From positions 1-64,000 of the forward strand of contig JAFODP010000009.1 of the NCBI GenBank assembly GCA_017380635.1: 64,000 nucleotides of DNA. Reading direction: 5' to 3'. Every line of letters starts with the position of its first letter. Position 1 is the stretch's first letter. This stretch comes from Bacteroidales bacterium. Its GTDB lineage: Bacteria; Bacteroidota; Bacteroidia; Bacteroidales; UBA1402. Both the position numbers and the translations under genes were made by a program. The notes under the pieces are model-generated. The model searched no databases and was not told the origin of the DNA. It saw only the letters and a list, made by a program, of their open reading frames with translations. Shown piece by piece: positions 54,402 to 63,903 of the stretch.

Positions 54402-54436
54402 AAAGACGATAGACCCGAAAATCTATCGTCTTTTTT
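54402..54436 (+). terminator. Rho-independent terminator after lepA
   Basis: A perfect 12-bp stem (AAAGACGATAGA / TCTATCGTCTTT) with an 8-base loop and a T-run starts 25 bp past the lepA stop codon. Confidence 0.9.
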
Positions 54437-54497
54437 GGTATCAGCTTTCCCGAAACTCAACTATATCCGGGAAGCTGAATATATTTCAAATGATTCC

Positions 54498-55691
54498 TTA
54501 CTGCAATTTTGCCAAAGCAGCCTTGATGCGTGCCACGGCTTCCTTGATATTTTCGTCGGAAGTGGCGTACGACATACGAATGCACTCAGGCGCACCGAAA
54601 GCAGCACCGCCTACGCAAGCCACATGACCTTCTTCCAAAAGATACATGGCCAAATCGGCAGCCGAATTGATGACACGACCTTCGTAAGACTTACCATAGA
54701 AAGAACTGCATTTGGGGAACACATAGAAAGCACCCTGCGGCTGACGCAATTCCAAACCGGGAATTTCCTGCATCAAAGACATAATCAAATCGCGACGACG
54801 ATGGAAAGCCTTACGCATTTCTTCCACACATTCCTGACTGCCGGTGTAAGCCAAACGAGCCGCTTCCTGAGCCACTGAACAAGGACCCGAAGTATACTGA
54901 CCCTGCAACTTGTTGCAAGCAGCTGCAATCCACTTGGGAGCCGCAATCCAACCAATACGCCAACCGGTCATCGCATAAGCTTTCGATACACCATTGATAA
55001 TAACCACGCGGTCGCGGATTTCTTCGAATTGGGCAATACTTTCGTGCTTACCGATATAGTTGATGTGTTCGTAGATTTCGTCTGAAAGAACGTATACCTG
55101 AGGATGACGAGCCAACACTTCGGCCAAGGCTTTCAATTCTTCGTAGCTGTACACGCTACCGGTAGGATTGGAAGGTGAACAGAGAATCAAAGCTTTGGTT
55201 TTAGGCGTGATGGCAGCTTCCAATTGTTCGGCAGTCATCTTGAAATCCTGTTCGATACCTGCAGACACGATAACATTGGTACCTTCGGCCAATTTCACCA
55301 TTTCCACATAGCTTACCCAATAAGGCGCAGGAACGATTACTTCGTCACCGGGATTCACCAAAGCCAACAAAGTGTTGCAAACCGATTGCTTGGCACCGTT
55401 AGAGCACACAATCTGTTCGGGCAGATAATCCAAGCCGTTTTCGTTTTTCAGCTTTTCAGAAATAGCCTTGCGCAAAGCGGGATAACCGGGCACGGGCGAA
55501 TAGAACGAAAAGTTGTTGTCGATGGCTTGTTTGGCAGCCTGTTTAATGTGTTCGGGGGTAAAAAAGTCGGGTTCACCCACACTCAGATTAATTACATCGA
55601 TACCTTGTGCCCGCAACTCGCTGCTCTTTTGAGACATTGCCAAAGTTTCGGAAGCAGCCAAAGCGGCCAAACGATTAGAAACAGGATTCAT
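54498..55691 (-). CDS. Aspartate-type PLP-dependent aminotransferase (class I)
   Basis: A 397-residue aminotransferase of the AspC I-gamma group common in Bacteroidetes. Visible are LSVGEPDFFTP near residue 36, SNGAKQSVCNTL near residue 97, PAPYWVSY near residue 121, CSPSNPTGSVYS near residue 171, the PLP Lys237 in NGVSKAYAMTGWRIGW, and the C-terminal Arg that binds the substrate carboxylate in CIRMSYATS. It probably makes aspartate from oxaloacetate. A tRNA-Met gene lies upstream on the same strand. Confidence 0.95.
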   Translation of the reverse strand: MNPVSNRLAALAASETLAMSQKSSELRAQGIDVINLSVGEPDFFTPEHIKQAAKQAIDNNFSFYSPVPGYPALRKAISEKLKNENGLDYLPEQIVCSNGAKQSVCNTLLALVNPGDEVIVPAPYWVSYVEMVKLAEGTNVIVSAGIEQDFKMTAEQLEAAITPKTKALILCSPSNPTGSVYSYEELKALAEVLARHPQVYVLSDEIYEHINYIGKHESIAQFEEIRDRVVIINGVSKAYAMTGWRIGWIAAPKWIAAACNKLQGQYTSGPCSVAQEAARLAYTGSQECVEEMRKAFHRRRDLIMSLMQEIPGLELRQPQGAFYVFPKCSSFYGKSYEGRVINSAADLAMYLLEEGHVACVGGAAFGAPECIRMSYATSDENIKEAVARIKAALAKLQ

Positions 55692-55774
55692 AGTTGTTCA
55701 GTTAAATATTGTACAAAAAAAATTGGTCACCTGCCGGTACCGAGCAGGTACGCTTGCAAATAACCAATTTCGAG

Positions 55775-55848
55775 TAGCGAGACCCGGGATTGAACCGGGG
55801 ACCTCATGATTATGAATCATGCGCTCTAACCAGCTGAGCTATCTCGCC
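55775..55848 (-). tRNA. tRNA-Met (anticodon CAU), elongator type
   Basis: A 74-nt cloverleaf is readable on the minus strand: acceptor GGCGAGA / TCTCGCT with discriminator A, D-arm GCTCAGCTGGTTAGAGC, anticodon stem CATGA / TCATG around the TTCATAA loop (CAU), and T-arm CCCGG-TTCAATC-CCGGG. CCA is not encoded. G1 pairs with U72, so it is not the initiator, whose 1-72 pair is mismatched. A tRNA-Ile with modified CAU cannot be fully ruled out. Confidence 0.93.
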
Positions 55849-55981
55849 ATCATGTGCTTTCCCTGAAAAGCGCTGCAAAAGTAATATGTTATTTTGAATC
55901 TGCAAATAGTTCGTGCAAGTTTTTTATTGTTTTTCCAAAAATCTTTCAAAGACAACACAAGGAAAATCGAAAAATAAAATG

Positions 55982-55989
55982 TACATTTG
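55982..55989 (+). promoter_or_regulatory. -7 box of the START-domain gene
   Basis: TACATTTG, an exact TAnnTTTG match, is 45 bp upstream of the ATG at 56035. A clear -33 TTTG at the usual distance is not seen. Confidence 0.5.
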
Positions 55990-56034
55990 GGCATTCCTAT
56001 TTTAATTATACGATTTCCATACAATACGCAGATC

Positions 56035-56415
56035 ATGAAAGAAAAATTCACTATCGAGTTTGGCTTAAAGAAAGGTTCAACCAAAGCCTTGTGGAAACTT
56101 ATCAGCACACCGCACGGCTTGGCGGAATGGATGGCCGACAACGTTGACGAAGATAACACTGGTATCTATACCTTCTCTTGGAAAAAATCGAGCGAAAGAG
56201 CCAAGCTTTTGGAAATCCAACCCGAAGAACGTATCCGTTTCCGTTGGATGAATGCACCCGAAGACACTTATTTCGAAATCGAAATCATCAAATCTGAATT
56301 GACCGGAGAAATTTCACTCCTGCTTACCGATTTTGCAGCCAGCGACGAAAAAGAAGATCTCATCAACCTTTGGGCCTCCGAGATTGATATGCTTATTCGA
56401 AGAATCGGTCTATAA
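56035..56415 (+). CDS. START-like (SRPBCC) domain protein
   Basis: A 126-residue protein from the ATG at 56035 (MKEKFTIEFGLKKGSTKALWKLISTPHGLAEWMADNV). This is the beginning of an AHSA1/SRPBCC-type hydrophobic pocket fold, and the late part LWASEIDMLIRRIGL is the typical closing helix. Relatives bind lipids or act in Hsp90 co-chaperones; the ligand here is unknown. It is followed by the LptF/G gene after 46 bp. An in-frame start at 55987 would add 16 residues and overlap the -7 box. Confidence 0.85.
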   Translation: MKEKFTIEFGLKKGSTKALWKLISTPHGLAEWMADNVDEDNTGIYTFSWKKSSERAKLLEIQPEERIRFRWMNAPEDTYFEIEIIKSELTGEISLLLTDFAASDEKEDLINLWASEIDMLIRRIGL

Positions 56416-56433
56416 TTTCTCAGTTTTTTAACT

Positions 56434-56441
56434 TACCTTTG
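56434..56441 (+). promoter_or_regulatory. -7 box of the LptF/G gene
   Basis: TACCTTTG, an exact TAnnTTTG match, lies 20 bp before the ATG at 56462. No -33 TTTG stands at 19 bp. Confidence 0.5.
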
Positions 56442-56461
56442 CGGCCTTAAACGGTCGAGAT

Positions 56462-57985
56462 ATGCTTCGTGTAAAAAGATTACATACCTTCGTATTAGAA
56501 AACTTTTTACCCATTTTCTTGATGACCTTTCTCATTTGCAATTTCATCCTAGTGATGCAGTTGCTTTGGAGAGTGGCCGAACAGATTATGGGCAAAGGGA
56601 TAGGAATCTCCGTTTATCTCGAATTTTTTTACTACGCATCGGCTCAATGGCTGCCCACTACCCTACCTTTGGCCATCTTGCTGGCCTCGCTGATGACTTT
56701 CGGAAACTTTGGTGAACGACTGGAACTATTGGCCATGAAAGCGGCCGGCGTTTCCTTGTTCAACATCATGAAGCCGCTTATCTTCACCGTGACGATAGTG
56801 GCTTGTTGTTCTTTTGTTTTCCAAGACAAATATTTGCCCAAGGCGCAGGTGAAAATGCAATCGCTCATTGCTTCCATCCAGCAAAAATCGCCCACGCTTT
56901 CCATTCCCGAAGGGGCTTTTTATTCGGAAATCGAAGACATGACCATTTATGTCAAAGGCAAAGACATCAAAAGAAGCTTGTTGCTCGACATCATGATTTA
57001 CGATTTCTCGGAAGGCTTTGAAAATGTGGCTGTAACGCTTGCCGACTCGGGCCGACTGCGCATGACGGAAGACAAACTCAACTTGGTGCTCACGCTTTAT
57101 CATGGCGAAGGATTCAGCAATTTCGACCAAAAACAGGCCAATACAGCGGGCATTCCCTATCGTCGGGAAATGTTCCGCGTAAAAGAACTGATCATTCCTT
57201 TCGATGCCAACTTTACCCGCGTGGATGAATCGGCGTACGATAATTCTCACATCAGCATGAACACGCAAGAGCTGCGCCACATCATCGATTCGGTGGGTCA
57301 TCGCATCGATAGTATCGAAAGTCGCAAACAAAGCCAGTTTACCGAGCGTCACTTCATGGGTCGCGACCAACAGGCCAACCGTCAGTTGTTGAGCATGGAT
57401 TCGTTGTCGAAAGTTGCCAAGATGCCTTTGTTCAATCCCAACGTAGACAGTCTTTATCATGCACTGAGCATCCCTCAAGCGGAACAGATGCTGGAAAAAT
57501 CCATCCGTCGCGTGGAATCGGCCCGCAGCGATTTCGAATACCTGAAAGCCTCGCTGCAACGCGACAACAATCGCTTCCGTCGCAGCAGCATCGAATATTA
57601 CAAGAAATTTTCTTTGGCTTTTGCCTGCATCATTTTCTTCTTTATCGGCGCACCTTTGGGCGCCATCATCCGCAAAGGCGGTATCGGAATGCCGGCTGTG
57701 GTTTCGGTGGTATTGTTTATCGCTTATTATCTGATAGATACCGCCGGACAGAAACTGGTAAAAAGTGGCGAATGGGAAGCCATTTACGGCATGTCGCTCA
57801 GTACGGTGGTATTGTTGCCCTTGGGCATTTTCCTTACCGTGAAAGCCGTGAATGACTCCACTTTGTTCAACTTTGAATCTTATCTTGCCGTTATCAAGAA
57901 ATTACTGAACATCAAAATATTATGGCGATTTATACGAAGAAAGCTATCGCGTTTTTTCCGTCGCCTCAAACAGAAAAACAAATAA
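56462..57985 (+). CDS. LptF/LptG family permease (YjgP/YjgQ)
   Basis: A 507-residue inner-membrane protein of the LPS export complex LptB2FG. Three N-terminal helices (FVLENFLPIFLMTFLICNFILVMQ; STLPLAILLASLMTFGNFGERLELLAMKAAG, where the coupling helix contacts LptB; IMKPLIFTVTIVACCSFVF) are followed by a large periplasmic beta-jellyroll (about residues 125-330) and three C-terminal helices (FACIIFFFIGAPLGAIIRKGGIGMP). Bacteroidetes often have one large protein of this kind. The insertion around residues 270-340 is Ser/Gln-rich and charged, and is variable in the family. It is 6 bp before ribBA. Confidence 0.93.
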   Translation: MLRVKRLHTFVLENFLPIFLMTFLICNFILVMQLLWRVAEQIMGKGIGISVYLEFFYYASAQWLPTTLPLAILLASLMTFGNFGERLELLAMKAAGVSLFNIMKPLIFTVTIVACCSFVFQDKYLPKAQVKMQSLIASIQQKSPTLSIPEGAFYSEIEDMTIYVKGKDIKRSLLLDIMIYDFSEGFENVAVTLADSGRLRMTEDKLNLVLTLYHGEGFSNFDQKQANTAGIPYRREMFRVKELIIPFDANFTRVDESAYDNSHISMNTQELRHIIDSVGHRIDSIESRKQSQFTERHFMGRDQQANRQLLSMDSLSKVAKMPLFNPNVDSLYHALSIPQAEQMLEKSIRRVESARSDFEYLKASLQRDNNRFRRSSIEYYKKFSLAFACIIFFFIGAPLGAIIRKGGIGMPAVVSVVLFIAYYLIDTAGQKLVKSGEWEAIYGMSLSTVVLLPLGIFLTVKAVNDSTLFNFESYLAVIKKLLNIKILWRFIRRKLSRFFRRLKQKNK

Positions 57986-57991
57986 ATCATT

Positions 57992-59203
57992 ATGGATATC
58001 AAACTGAATACTGTAGAAGAAGTCGTTGAAGCTATCCGCTTGGGCGAAATTGTAATTGTGGTAGACGACGAAGATCGCGAGAACGAAGGCGATTTCATCA
58101 CGGCCGCCGAACTGATTACCCCGGAAAAAGTAAACTTCATGGTGACGATGGGCCGTGGCGTTCTTTGCGTTCCCATCACCGAAGATCAATGTCAAAAACT
58201 GGAATTGGCTCCGCAAGTATCGTCCAACACCTCTTTGCTGGGCACGCCTTTCACCATAACGGTAGATAAGATTGCCGGTTGCAGCACCGGTGTTTCTGCC
58301 CACGACCGCGCTGAAACCATCAAGGCCTTGGCCGATCCCAACACCAAACCCGAAGACTTGGCTCGTCCCGGTCACATCAATCCGCTCTATGCCAAGAACA
58401 AAGGTGTACTTCGTCGCGCCGGCCACACCGAAGCCGCTGTCGATTTGTGCCGCATGGCCGGTCTGCATCCTGCCGGAACGCTCATCGAAGTAATGAACGA
58501 AGATGGCACCATGGCTCGCCTGCCCCAATTGTACGAAATGGCACAGAAATACAATCTCAAACTGCTCACCATCAAAGACTTGATTGCTTATCGTCTGAAA
58601 CAGGAATCCTTGGTAGAAATGGGTCCCAGCGTACACATGCCCACCAAATATGGCGATTTTCAACTGATTCCTTTCCGTCAAATTGCTTCAGGCCAAGAAC
58701 ATATCGCTTTGGTAAAAGGTGAATGGAAAGAAGACGAAAGTGTTTTGGTGAGAATGCATTCATCTTGCCTTACCGGCGATGTACTCGGATCTTTGCGTTG
58801 CGATTGTGGCGACCAGTTGCACATGGCCATGAAAGCCATCGAAGCCGAAGGTAAAGGCGTGGTGGTTTACCTCAATCAAGAAGGTCGTGGCATCGGTTTG
58901 ATGAACAAAATCAAAGCTTACAAATTGCAGGAAGAAGGCATGGATACCGTCGATGCCAACCTGCATCTCGGCTTCGACGCCGACGAACGCGACTACGGTG
59001 TGGGCGCTCAAATTCTGCAATGTCTCGGCATCCATAAAATGCGTTTGATGTCGAACAATCCGGTGAAGCGCATCGGTTTGGAAGCTTATGGTTTGGAAAT
59101 CGTGGAAAACGTGCCCATCGAAACGCCCACCAATCCTTATAACGAATGTTATATGCACACCAAGAAAACCCGCATGGGTCACACCTTAAAAAATATCAAG
59201 TAA
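57992..59203 (+). CDS. ribBA: Bifunctional DHBP synthase / GTP cyclohydrolase II
   Basis: A 403-residue fusion catalysing two early steps of riboflavin synthesis. Residues 1-200 are RibB ([17 protein letters not shown] near residue 25, [14 protein letters not shown] near residue 95, [12 protein letters not shown] near residue 137). Residues 205-403 are RibA ([25 protein letters not shown] near residue 250, with the three zinc Cys residues; [18 protein letters not shown] near residue 290). The stop codon overlaps the start of the next gene by one base (TAATG), so the two are coupled. Confidence 0.97.
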   Translation: MDIKLNTVEEVVEAIRLGEIVIVVDDEDRENEGDFITAAELITPEKVNFMVTMGRGVLCVPITEDQCQKLELAPQVSSNTSLLGTPFTITVDKIAGCSTGVSAHDRAETIKALADPNTKPEDLARPGHINPLYAKNKGVLRRAGHTEAAVDLCRMAGLHPAGTLIEVMNEDGTMARLPQLYEMAQKYNLKLLTIKDLIAYRLKQESLVEMGPSVHMPTKYGDFQLIPFRQIASGQEHIALVKGEWKEDESVLVRMHSSCLTGDVLGSLRCDCGDQLHMAMKAIEAEGKGVVVYLNQEGRGIGLMNKIKAYKLQEEGMDTVDANLHLGFDADERDYGVGAQILQCLGIHKMRLMSNNPVKRIGLEAYGLEIVENVPIETPTNPYNECYMHTKKTRMGHTLKNIK

Positions 59204-60225
59204 TGAAGAAACTCTTAATCTGCCTTTTGTCGCTATTGCTTTTGCAATCGAGCCTTTATGCTGCCGAACAAACCAAAGCCGCCGACAAAGACGTACAAAA
59301 AAAGGAAAACAAGAAAAACGGCAAAAGCCTTTTCTGGGAAATCACCAACGGCAAACAGGAAGCCTACTTGTTCAGCTATTTCAAAGGCCGCGGCGACGGT
59401 TTACATTTTGCCTACAGCTTCGACGGTCTAATTTGGAAAAGCGTGCAAAACGACAAAATTTTCCTCAAGCCGCAAGTGGGCAAAGAAAAGCTGATGCGAG
59501 ATCCCAGCATCGTACAAGGCCCTGATGGAATGTTTCACATGGTTTGGACCAGCGGCTGGAAAGAAAACAACATCGGATACGCCTATTCGGAAGACCTTAT
59601 CCATTGGTCGGAACAGCAGGAAATTCCGGTGATGGCGCACGAACCCAATTGTCAGAATTGTTGGGCACCCGAATTGTTTTACGACAAAGCCTCGAAGAAG
59701 TTCTACATTATCTGGGCCACTACCATCGAAGGAAAATATGAAGCCGCTCCCGGTAACGAAGACCAATATGCACATCGTCTGTATTACACCACTACCAAGG
59801 ATTTCAAAAGCTTCGCTCCTACCCAATTGTGGTACGATCCGGGCTTTAGTGTCATCGACGCCTGCATATTGAAAGAGGGTGGCAAGTATCAGATTTTCCT
59901 CAAGAACGAAAACTTGAATCCGGTTGAAAAGAACATCCGTATGGTAACAAGCCGCAGCTTGAAGAAAGTGCCCACCACAGTATCGGCACCTATTTCCGGT
60001 AAAGAATGGGCAGAAGGTCCTTCGGCCATCAAGATTGGCAAATACACCTATGTTTATTGGGATTTGTATCGCAATCATCGTTACACCGGTGTGCGCAGCA
60101 AGAACCCTAAAAAAGGTCAATGGGAAAAGTTGGACGACAAGATCAAATTCCCGGCAGGCATGCGCCATGGTACCGCCTTTTGCGTAGACGAATCGGTGGT
60201 GTACAAATTGCTAGAAACCGAATAA
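59203..60225 (+). CDS. Secreted GH43-like glycoside hydrolase
   Basis: A 340-residue exported protein from the ATG at 59203, with signal peptide [20 protein letters not shown]. It has the five-bladed beta-propeller pattern of GH43-type enzymes. The three acidic sites of the family are seen as RDPSIVQGPDGMFHMVWTSG near residue 100, VIDACILKEGGKYQIFLK near residue 220 and WAEGPSAIKIGKYTYVYWD near residue 265. CWAPELFYDKASKKFYIIWA is another propeller strand. Substrates would be arabinan, xylan or related glycans. It is an unusual partner for ribBA. A terminator follows at 60269. Confidence 0.82.
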   Translation: MKKLLICLLSLLLLQSSLYAAEQTKAADKDVQKKENKKNGKSLFWEITNGKQEAYLFSYFKGRGDGLHFAYSFDGLIWKSVQNDKIFLKPQVGKEKLMRDPSIVQGPDGMFHMVWTSGWKENNIGYAYSEDLIHWSEQQEIPVMAHEPNCQNCWAPELFYDKASKKFYIIWATTIEGKYEAAPGNEDQYAHRLYYTTTKDFKSFAPTQLWYDPGFSVIDACILKEGGKYQIFLKNENLNPVEKNIRMVTSRSLKKVPTTVSAPISGKEWAEGPSAIKIGKYTYVYWDLYRNHRYTGVRSKNPKKGQWEKLDDKIKFPAGMRHGTAFCVDESVVYKLLETE

Positions 60226-60268
60226 ACATCCGATTGACAAGTTTGGCAAAGCGCCAAGAATGAGCATA

Positions 60269-60303
60269 AAAAAAGTCTTGAACCCCACGATTCAAGACTT
60301 TTT
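60269..60303. terminator. Bidirectional terminator between the GH43-like and zinc-ribbon genes
   Basis: The arms AAAAGTCTTGAA and TTCAAGACTTTT, with A-run and T-run outside, lie between convergent genes. Confidence 0.9.
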
Positions 60304-60323
60304 TCTTTATCTGTATAAATGGA

Positions 60324-61100
60324 TTATTCAGCCACTTCTTCGTTGCCGGCCAAACCAGAGTCAACCATGATACGACCGCAATATTCGCAAACGATAACTT
60401 TCTTGCGCATACGGATATCCAATTGTCTTTGAGGCGGAATCTTGTTGTAGCAACCACCACAAGCGTCACGTTCTACCGTTACCACAGCCAAACCATTGCG
60501 AGCATTCTTGCGGATACGCTTGAAAGCAGCCAACAAACGAGGTTCGATATTATCTTCCAAAACGGCAGCCTTTTCACGCAAGCTTTCTTCCTGTGAACGA
60601 GTTTCAGAAATAATTTCGTCCAATTCAGACTTCTTTACTTCCAAATCTTTCTGACGTTCTTCCAAATCAGATTCTGCAGCAGCCAATTCTTCGGTTTTCA
60701 GTTTTTGGGCATATTGCATTTCCTTGATTTTCTTTTCAGCAAATTCGATTTCAAGACCCTGATATTCAATTTCCTTGCTCAAGAAATCGTACTCACGGTT
60801 GTTACGAACGTTATCCTGCTGGGTTTTGTATTTTTCAATCAAAGCCTTGGCGTTTTCAATATCAGCCTTGCGAGTTTTTACCGATTCATCCGCAGCTTTG
60901 ATATCAGCTTTGAAGTTTTCGATACGGGTTTGCAGACCGGCAATTTCATCTTCCAGGTCTTGTACTTCCAAAGGCAATTCGCCACGCAAAATCTTAATCT
61001 TGTCGATTTCGGAAGCAACCAACTGCAATTCGTACAGAGCCTTGAGTTTTTCTTCTACAGGGATTTCCTTGAATTCTACTTTTGTACTTTCAGTAGCCAT
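60324..61100 (-). CDS. Coiled-coil protein with C-terminal C4 zinc ribbon
   Basis: A 258-residue protein. Residues 20-175 form a long coiled coil with heptads rich in Glu, Lys and Leu (LEDEIAGLQTRIENFKADIKAADESVKTRKADIENAKALIEKY). Residues 200-245 hold two Cys pairs, DACGGCYNKIPPQRQ and IVCEYCGRIMVD, a zinc ribbon that probably binds nucleic acid. The family is widespread next to Nif3-like genes; some members act in RNA or envelope processes. The function here is unknown. It lies 28 bp from the nif3-like gene on the same strand. Confidence 0.9.
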   Translation of the reverse strand: MATESTKVEFKEIPVEEKLKALYELQLVASEIDKIKILRGELPLEVQDLEDEIAGLQTRIENFKADIKAADESVKTRKADIENAKALIEKYKTQQDNVRNNREYDFLSKEIEYQGLEIEFAEKKIKEMQYAQKLKTEELAAAESDLEERQKDLEVKKSELDEIISETRSQEESLREKAAVLEDNIEPRLLAAFKRIRKNARNGLAVVTVERDACGGCYNKIPPQRQLDIRMRKKVIVCEYCGRIMVDSGLAGNEEVAE

Positions 61101-61128
61101 AGCTAAAATATTGTGAATGAATTATATA

Positions 61129-61905
61129 TCAGAAATAACAAACCGGATTGCTCTCAGTTTGTGAAATTTGGAGCGCAAAGGTAGCAATATTTTTCGATAA
61201 TAAATCGTAAAAAATTTCTTTTGTATATTGTTCTGTTTCAAAATGTCCCGCATCCACTAAAAGCAAACGACCTTCCGGAGCCGAAAATTCGTGGTATTTA
61301 ACATCGGCGGTGAGATAAGCATCTGCCTTTTGCGCCATGGCTGTCGAGAGAAATTCCGCACCGGAGCCGCCACACAAAGCCACCCGCTTGATCATTGAAC
61401 CAGTCTTGGCCGAATGACGCAGACTTGCACAAGCAAAAGTCTTTTTCACCAAAGCCAAAAATTCATCCTCGGAAATAGCCTGATCGAACTCGCCTATCAT
61501 ACCGAGGCCGGCATCTTCGGTCTTGGCCGACAAAAAGCCCAAGGGACGCAAGCCCAATTTTTCGCACATTTTGGCACTGACACCTTGACGAACCGAATCG
61601 ACATTGGTATGTCCCGAATACAAAGCCACACCATGTTGCAAAGCCTTGATTACCACACGTTCCACAGCAGTTCGTCCGGTAATCTGTTTCAAACCTCTGA
61701 ACAACAAAGGATGATGCGAAAGCACCATATTACAACCCTTAGCGATGGCCTCGTCTATCACCGATTCCGTTATATCCAGACAAATAAGCACGCCAGACAC
61801 TTCGGCTTCAGGATTTCCCACCTGCAAACCGGAGTTGTCGTAGGATTCTTGTTTGTCCAGCGATGCGAAATCTTCGACGATTCGGCAGATATCAGCTACT
61901 TTCAT
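61129..61905 (-). CDS. Nif3-like dinuclear metal-centre protein
   Basis: A 258-residue protein of the Nif3/YbgI family. NSGLQVGNPEAEVSGVLICLDIT near residue 24 and LSHHPLLFRGLKQI near residue 62 give the His pair binding one metal. AHFE-type His/Glu (LVDAGHFETEQYT) near residue 215 completes the two-metal site. Members form toroidal hexamers; some have GTP cyclohydrolase-like or hydrolase activities, but the cellular role is unclear. Its stop is 29 bp from the zinc-ribbon gene and its start overlaps aspS by one base. Confidence 0.94.
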   Translation of the reverse strand: MKVADICRIVEDFASLDKQESYDNSGLQVGNPEAEVSGVLICLDITESVIDEAIAKGCNMVLSHHPLLFRGLKQITGRTAVERVVIKALQHGVALYSGHTNVDSVRQGVSAKMCEKLGLRPLGFLSAKTEDAGLGMIGEFDQAISEDEFLALVKKTFACASLRHSAKTGSMIKRVALCGGSGAEFLSTAMAQKADAYLTADVKYHEFSAPEGRLLLVDAGHFETEQYTKEIFYDLLSKNIATFALQISQTESNPVCYF

Positions 61906-63665
61906 TACTTACTTTCGGGCAATTGAATAGTCAGACAAAGTTCTTCCAATTGAGCATCGTCAATATTGGAAGGAGCATCGATCATCACGTCACGACCGGC
62001 ATTGTTTTTGGGGAAAGCGATACAGTCGCGGATGCTGTCGAGCTCGGCAAACATCGAAACGATACGATCCAAACCGAAAGCCAAACCTGCATGAGGCGGC
62101 GCACCATATTTAAAGGCGTTGATGATGCAACCAAACTGAGCCAAAGCTTTTTCTTCGGTGAAGCCCAACAACTTGAACATTCTGGCCTGCAATTCACTAT
62201 CGTGGATACGAACCGAGCCACCGCCCAATTCCACACCGTTGATAACGCAGTCGTAAGCCCATGAACGCACCTTGCCCTGATCGCTGTCGAGCAAAGGAAT
62301 ATCTTCGGGATTAGGCATGGTGAAAGGATGGTGCGTAGCATAGAAACGTTGGGTTTCTTCGTCCCATTCGAAAAGCGGGAAATCCACTACCCACAGGGGC
62401 GCATACACCGATGGATTGCGCAAACCGAGTTGTTCGGCCACTTCCAAACGCAAAGCGCACAACTGCTTCTGGGTTTTGCGCATTTGGCCGCACATAATCA
62501 GCATCAAGTCGCCGTTGGCAGCACCGAAACGTTCTACCAAAGCTGCAATCACTTCGGGGGTATAGAATTTATCGATGCTCGATTTGATTTGACCTTGTTC
62601 GTCTTTCTTGATCCAGATAAGTCCTTGAGCACCAATTTGGCTACGTTTCACAAAATCGGTAAGCTGATCGATTTGCTTGCGAGAATAAGAGGCACAACCA
62701 GGAACACAGATACCGCCCACATAAGGCGCATTGTCGAATACTTGGAAATTGCCTTCGGGCAAAAGATCCTTCAGTTCGACAAACTTCATACCGAAACGGA
62801 TATCGGGCTTATCGCTACCATAATATTTCATGGCATCTTCCCAAGTCATTCTGGGGAAATCGCCTTCGAATTCAATATTTTTCAAAGTCTTGAACAAATG
62901 CTTCATCAAGCCTTCGAACATTTGGATAACATCTTCCTGATCGGCGTAAGACATTTCGCAGTCGATTTGAGTGAATTCGGGCTGACGGTCGGCACGCAAG
63001 TCTTCGTCGCGGAAACACTTGACAATCTGAAAATAACGATCGAAACCGGCCACCATCAACAATTGCTTGAACTGCTGGGGCGACTGAGGCAAAGCATAAA
63101 ACTGTCCGGGATTCATACGCGAGGGCACCACAAAGTCGCGGGCACCTTCGGGCGTAGATTTAATAAGGAAAGGCGTTTCGATTTCGAGGAAGTTCTGGCT
63201 ATCCAGATAACGACGCGTTTCGAAAGCCAATTTATGACGCAATTCCAGGTTCTGACGCACACAAGGACGACGCAAATCCAAATAACGGTATTGCATGCGC
63301 AAATCGTCGCCACCATCGGTTTTGTCTTCGATGGTGAAAGGAGGCAAAGCCGATTCGTTGAGCAAAGTCAACTTATTGACTACCATTTCGATATCGCCGG
63401 TAGCAATCTTAGCATTCTTGCTTTCGCGCTCGCGCACCACGCCTTGTACCTGTATCACATATTCACGACCCAGATGATTGGCTTGTTCTGCCAAATCGGC
63501 CTGAAGACCCTGATCAAACACTAACTGAGTGATACCATAACGGTCGCGCAAATCGACAAAGGTCATACCACCCATTTTTCTAAGACGTTGTACCCAACCG
63601 GCCAAAGTCACTTCCTGGCCGAGATGACTGAGCCTAAGCTCTCCACAAGTATGCGTTCTATACAT
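61905..63665 (-). CDS. aspS: Aspartyl-tRNA synthetase
   Basis: A 586-residue class II synthetase of the bacterial type. An N-terminal OB-fold (residues 1-105; [24 protein letters not shown]) binds the anticodon. Motif 2 is around residue 215 ([23 protein letters not shown]), followed by the GAD insertion domain, and motif 3 near residue 540 ([15 protein letters not shown]). The conserved [22 protein letters not shown] stretch is present. The nif3-like and zinc-ribbon genes follow in the same unit. Confidence 0.98.
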   Translation of the reverse strand: MYRTHTCGELRLSHLGQEVTLAGWVQRLRKMGGMTFVDLRDRYGITQLVFDQGLQADLAEQANHLGREYVIQVQGVVRERESKNAKIATGDIEMVVNKLTLLNESALPPFTIEDKTDGGDDLRMQYRYLDLRRPCVRQNLELRHKLAFETRRYLDSQNFLEIETPFLIKSTPEGARDFVVPSRMNPGQFYALPQSPQQFKQLLMVAGFDRYFQIVKCFRDEDLRADRQPEFTQIDCEMSYADQEDVIQMFEGLMKHLFKTLKNIEFEGDFPRMTWEDAMKYYGSDKPDIRFGMKFVELKDLLPEGNFQVFDNAPYVGGICVPGCASYSRKQIDQLTDFVKRSQIGAQGLIWIKKDEQGQIKSSIDKFYTPEVIAALVERFGAANGDLMLIMCGQMRKTQKQLCALRLEVAEQLGLRNPSVYAPLWVVDFPLFEWDEETQRFYATHHPFTMPNPEDIPLLDSDQGKVRSWAYDCVINGVELGGGSVRIHDSELQARMFKLLGFTEEKALAQFGCIINAFKYGAPPHAGLAFGLDRIVSMFAELDSIRDCIAFPKNNAGRDVMIDAPSNIDDAQLEELCLTIQLPESK

Positions 63666-63710
63666 ATCGGTTGTTTTTTATTCGTTGTGAATTTCTATAC
63701 AAAGAAGATG

Positions 63711-63718
63711 CAAAAGTA
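63711..63718 (-). promoter_or_regulatory. -7 box of aspS
   Basis: TACTTTTG on the minus strand is an exact TAnnTTTG match 45 bp upstream of the aspS ATG. The -33 element is unclear. On the other strand TTTCTTTG near 63855 may serve carB. Confidence 0.5.
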
Positions 63719-63903
63719 GTTAATTATCCCCATAAAACCTTATTTAAAACAAGACTTTTTTAAGGCCTTTCGCAAAAATAATCCTTGTTAAAAAATCTTC
63801 CGCAATGCCTTAAAAAAATAGCTTTCTTCCCTTTTCAAAGTCATAAAAATCACTTTTCTTTGCAGTTAAATCTTGAAAATATCCAAATCTTTAATAATTC
63901 ATT

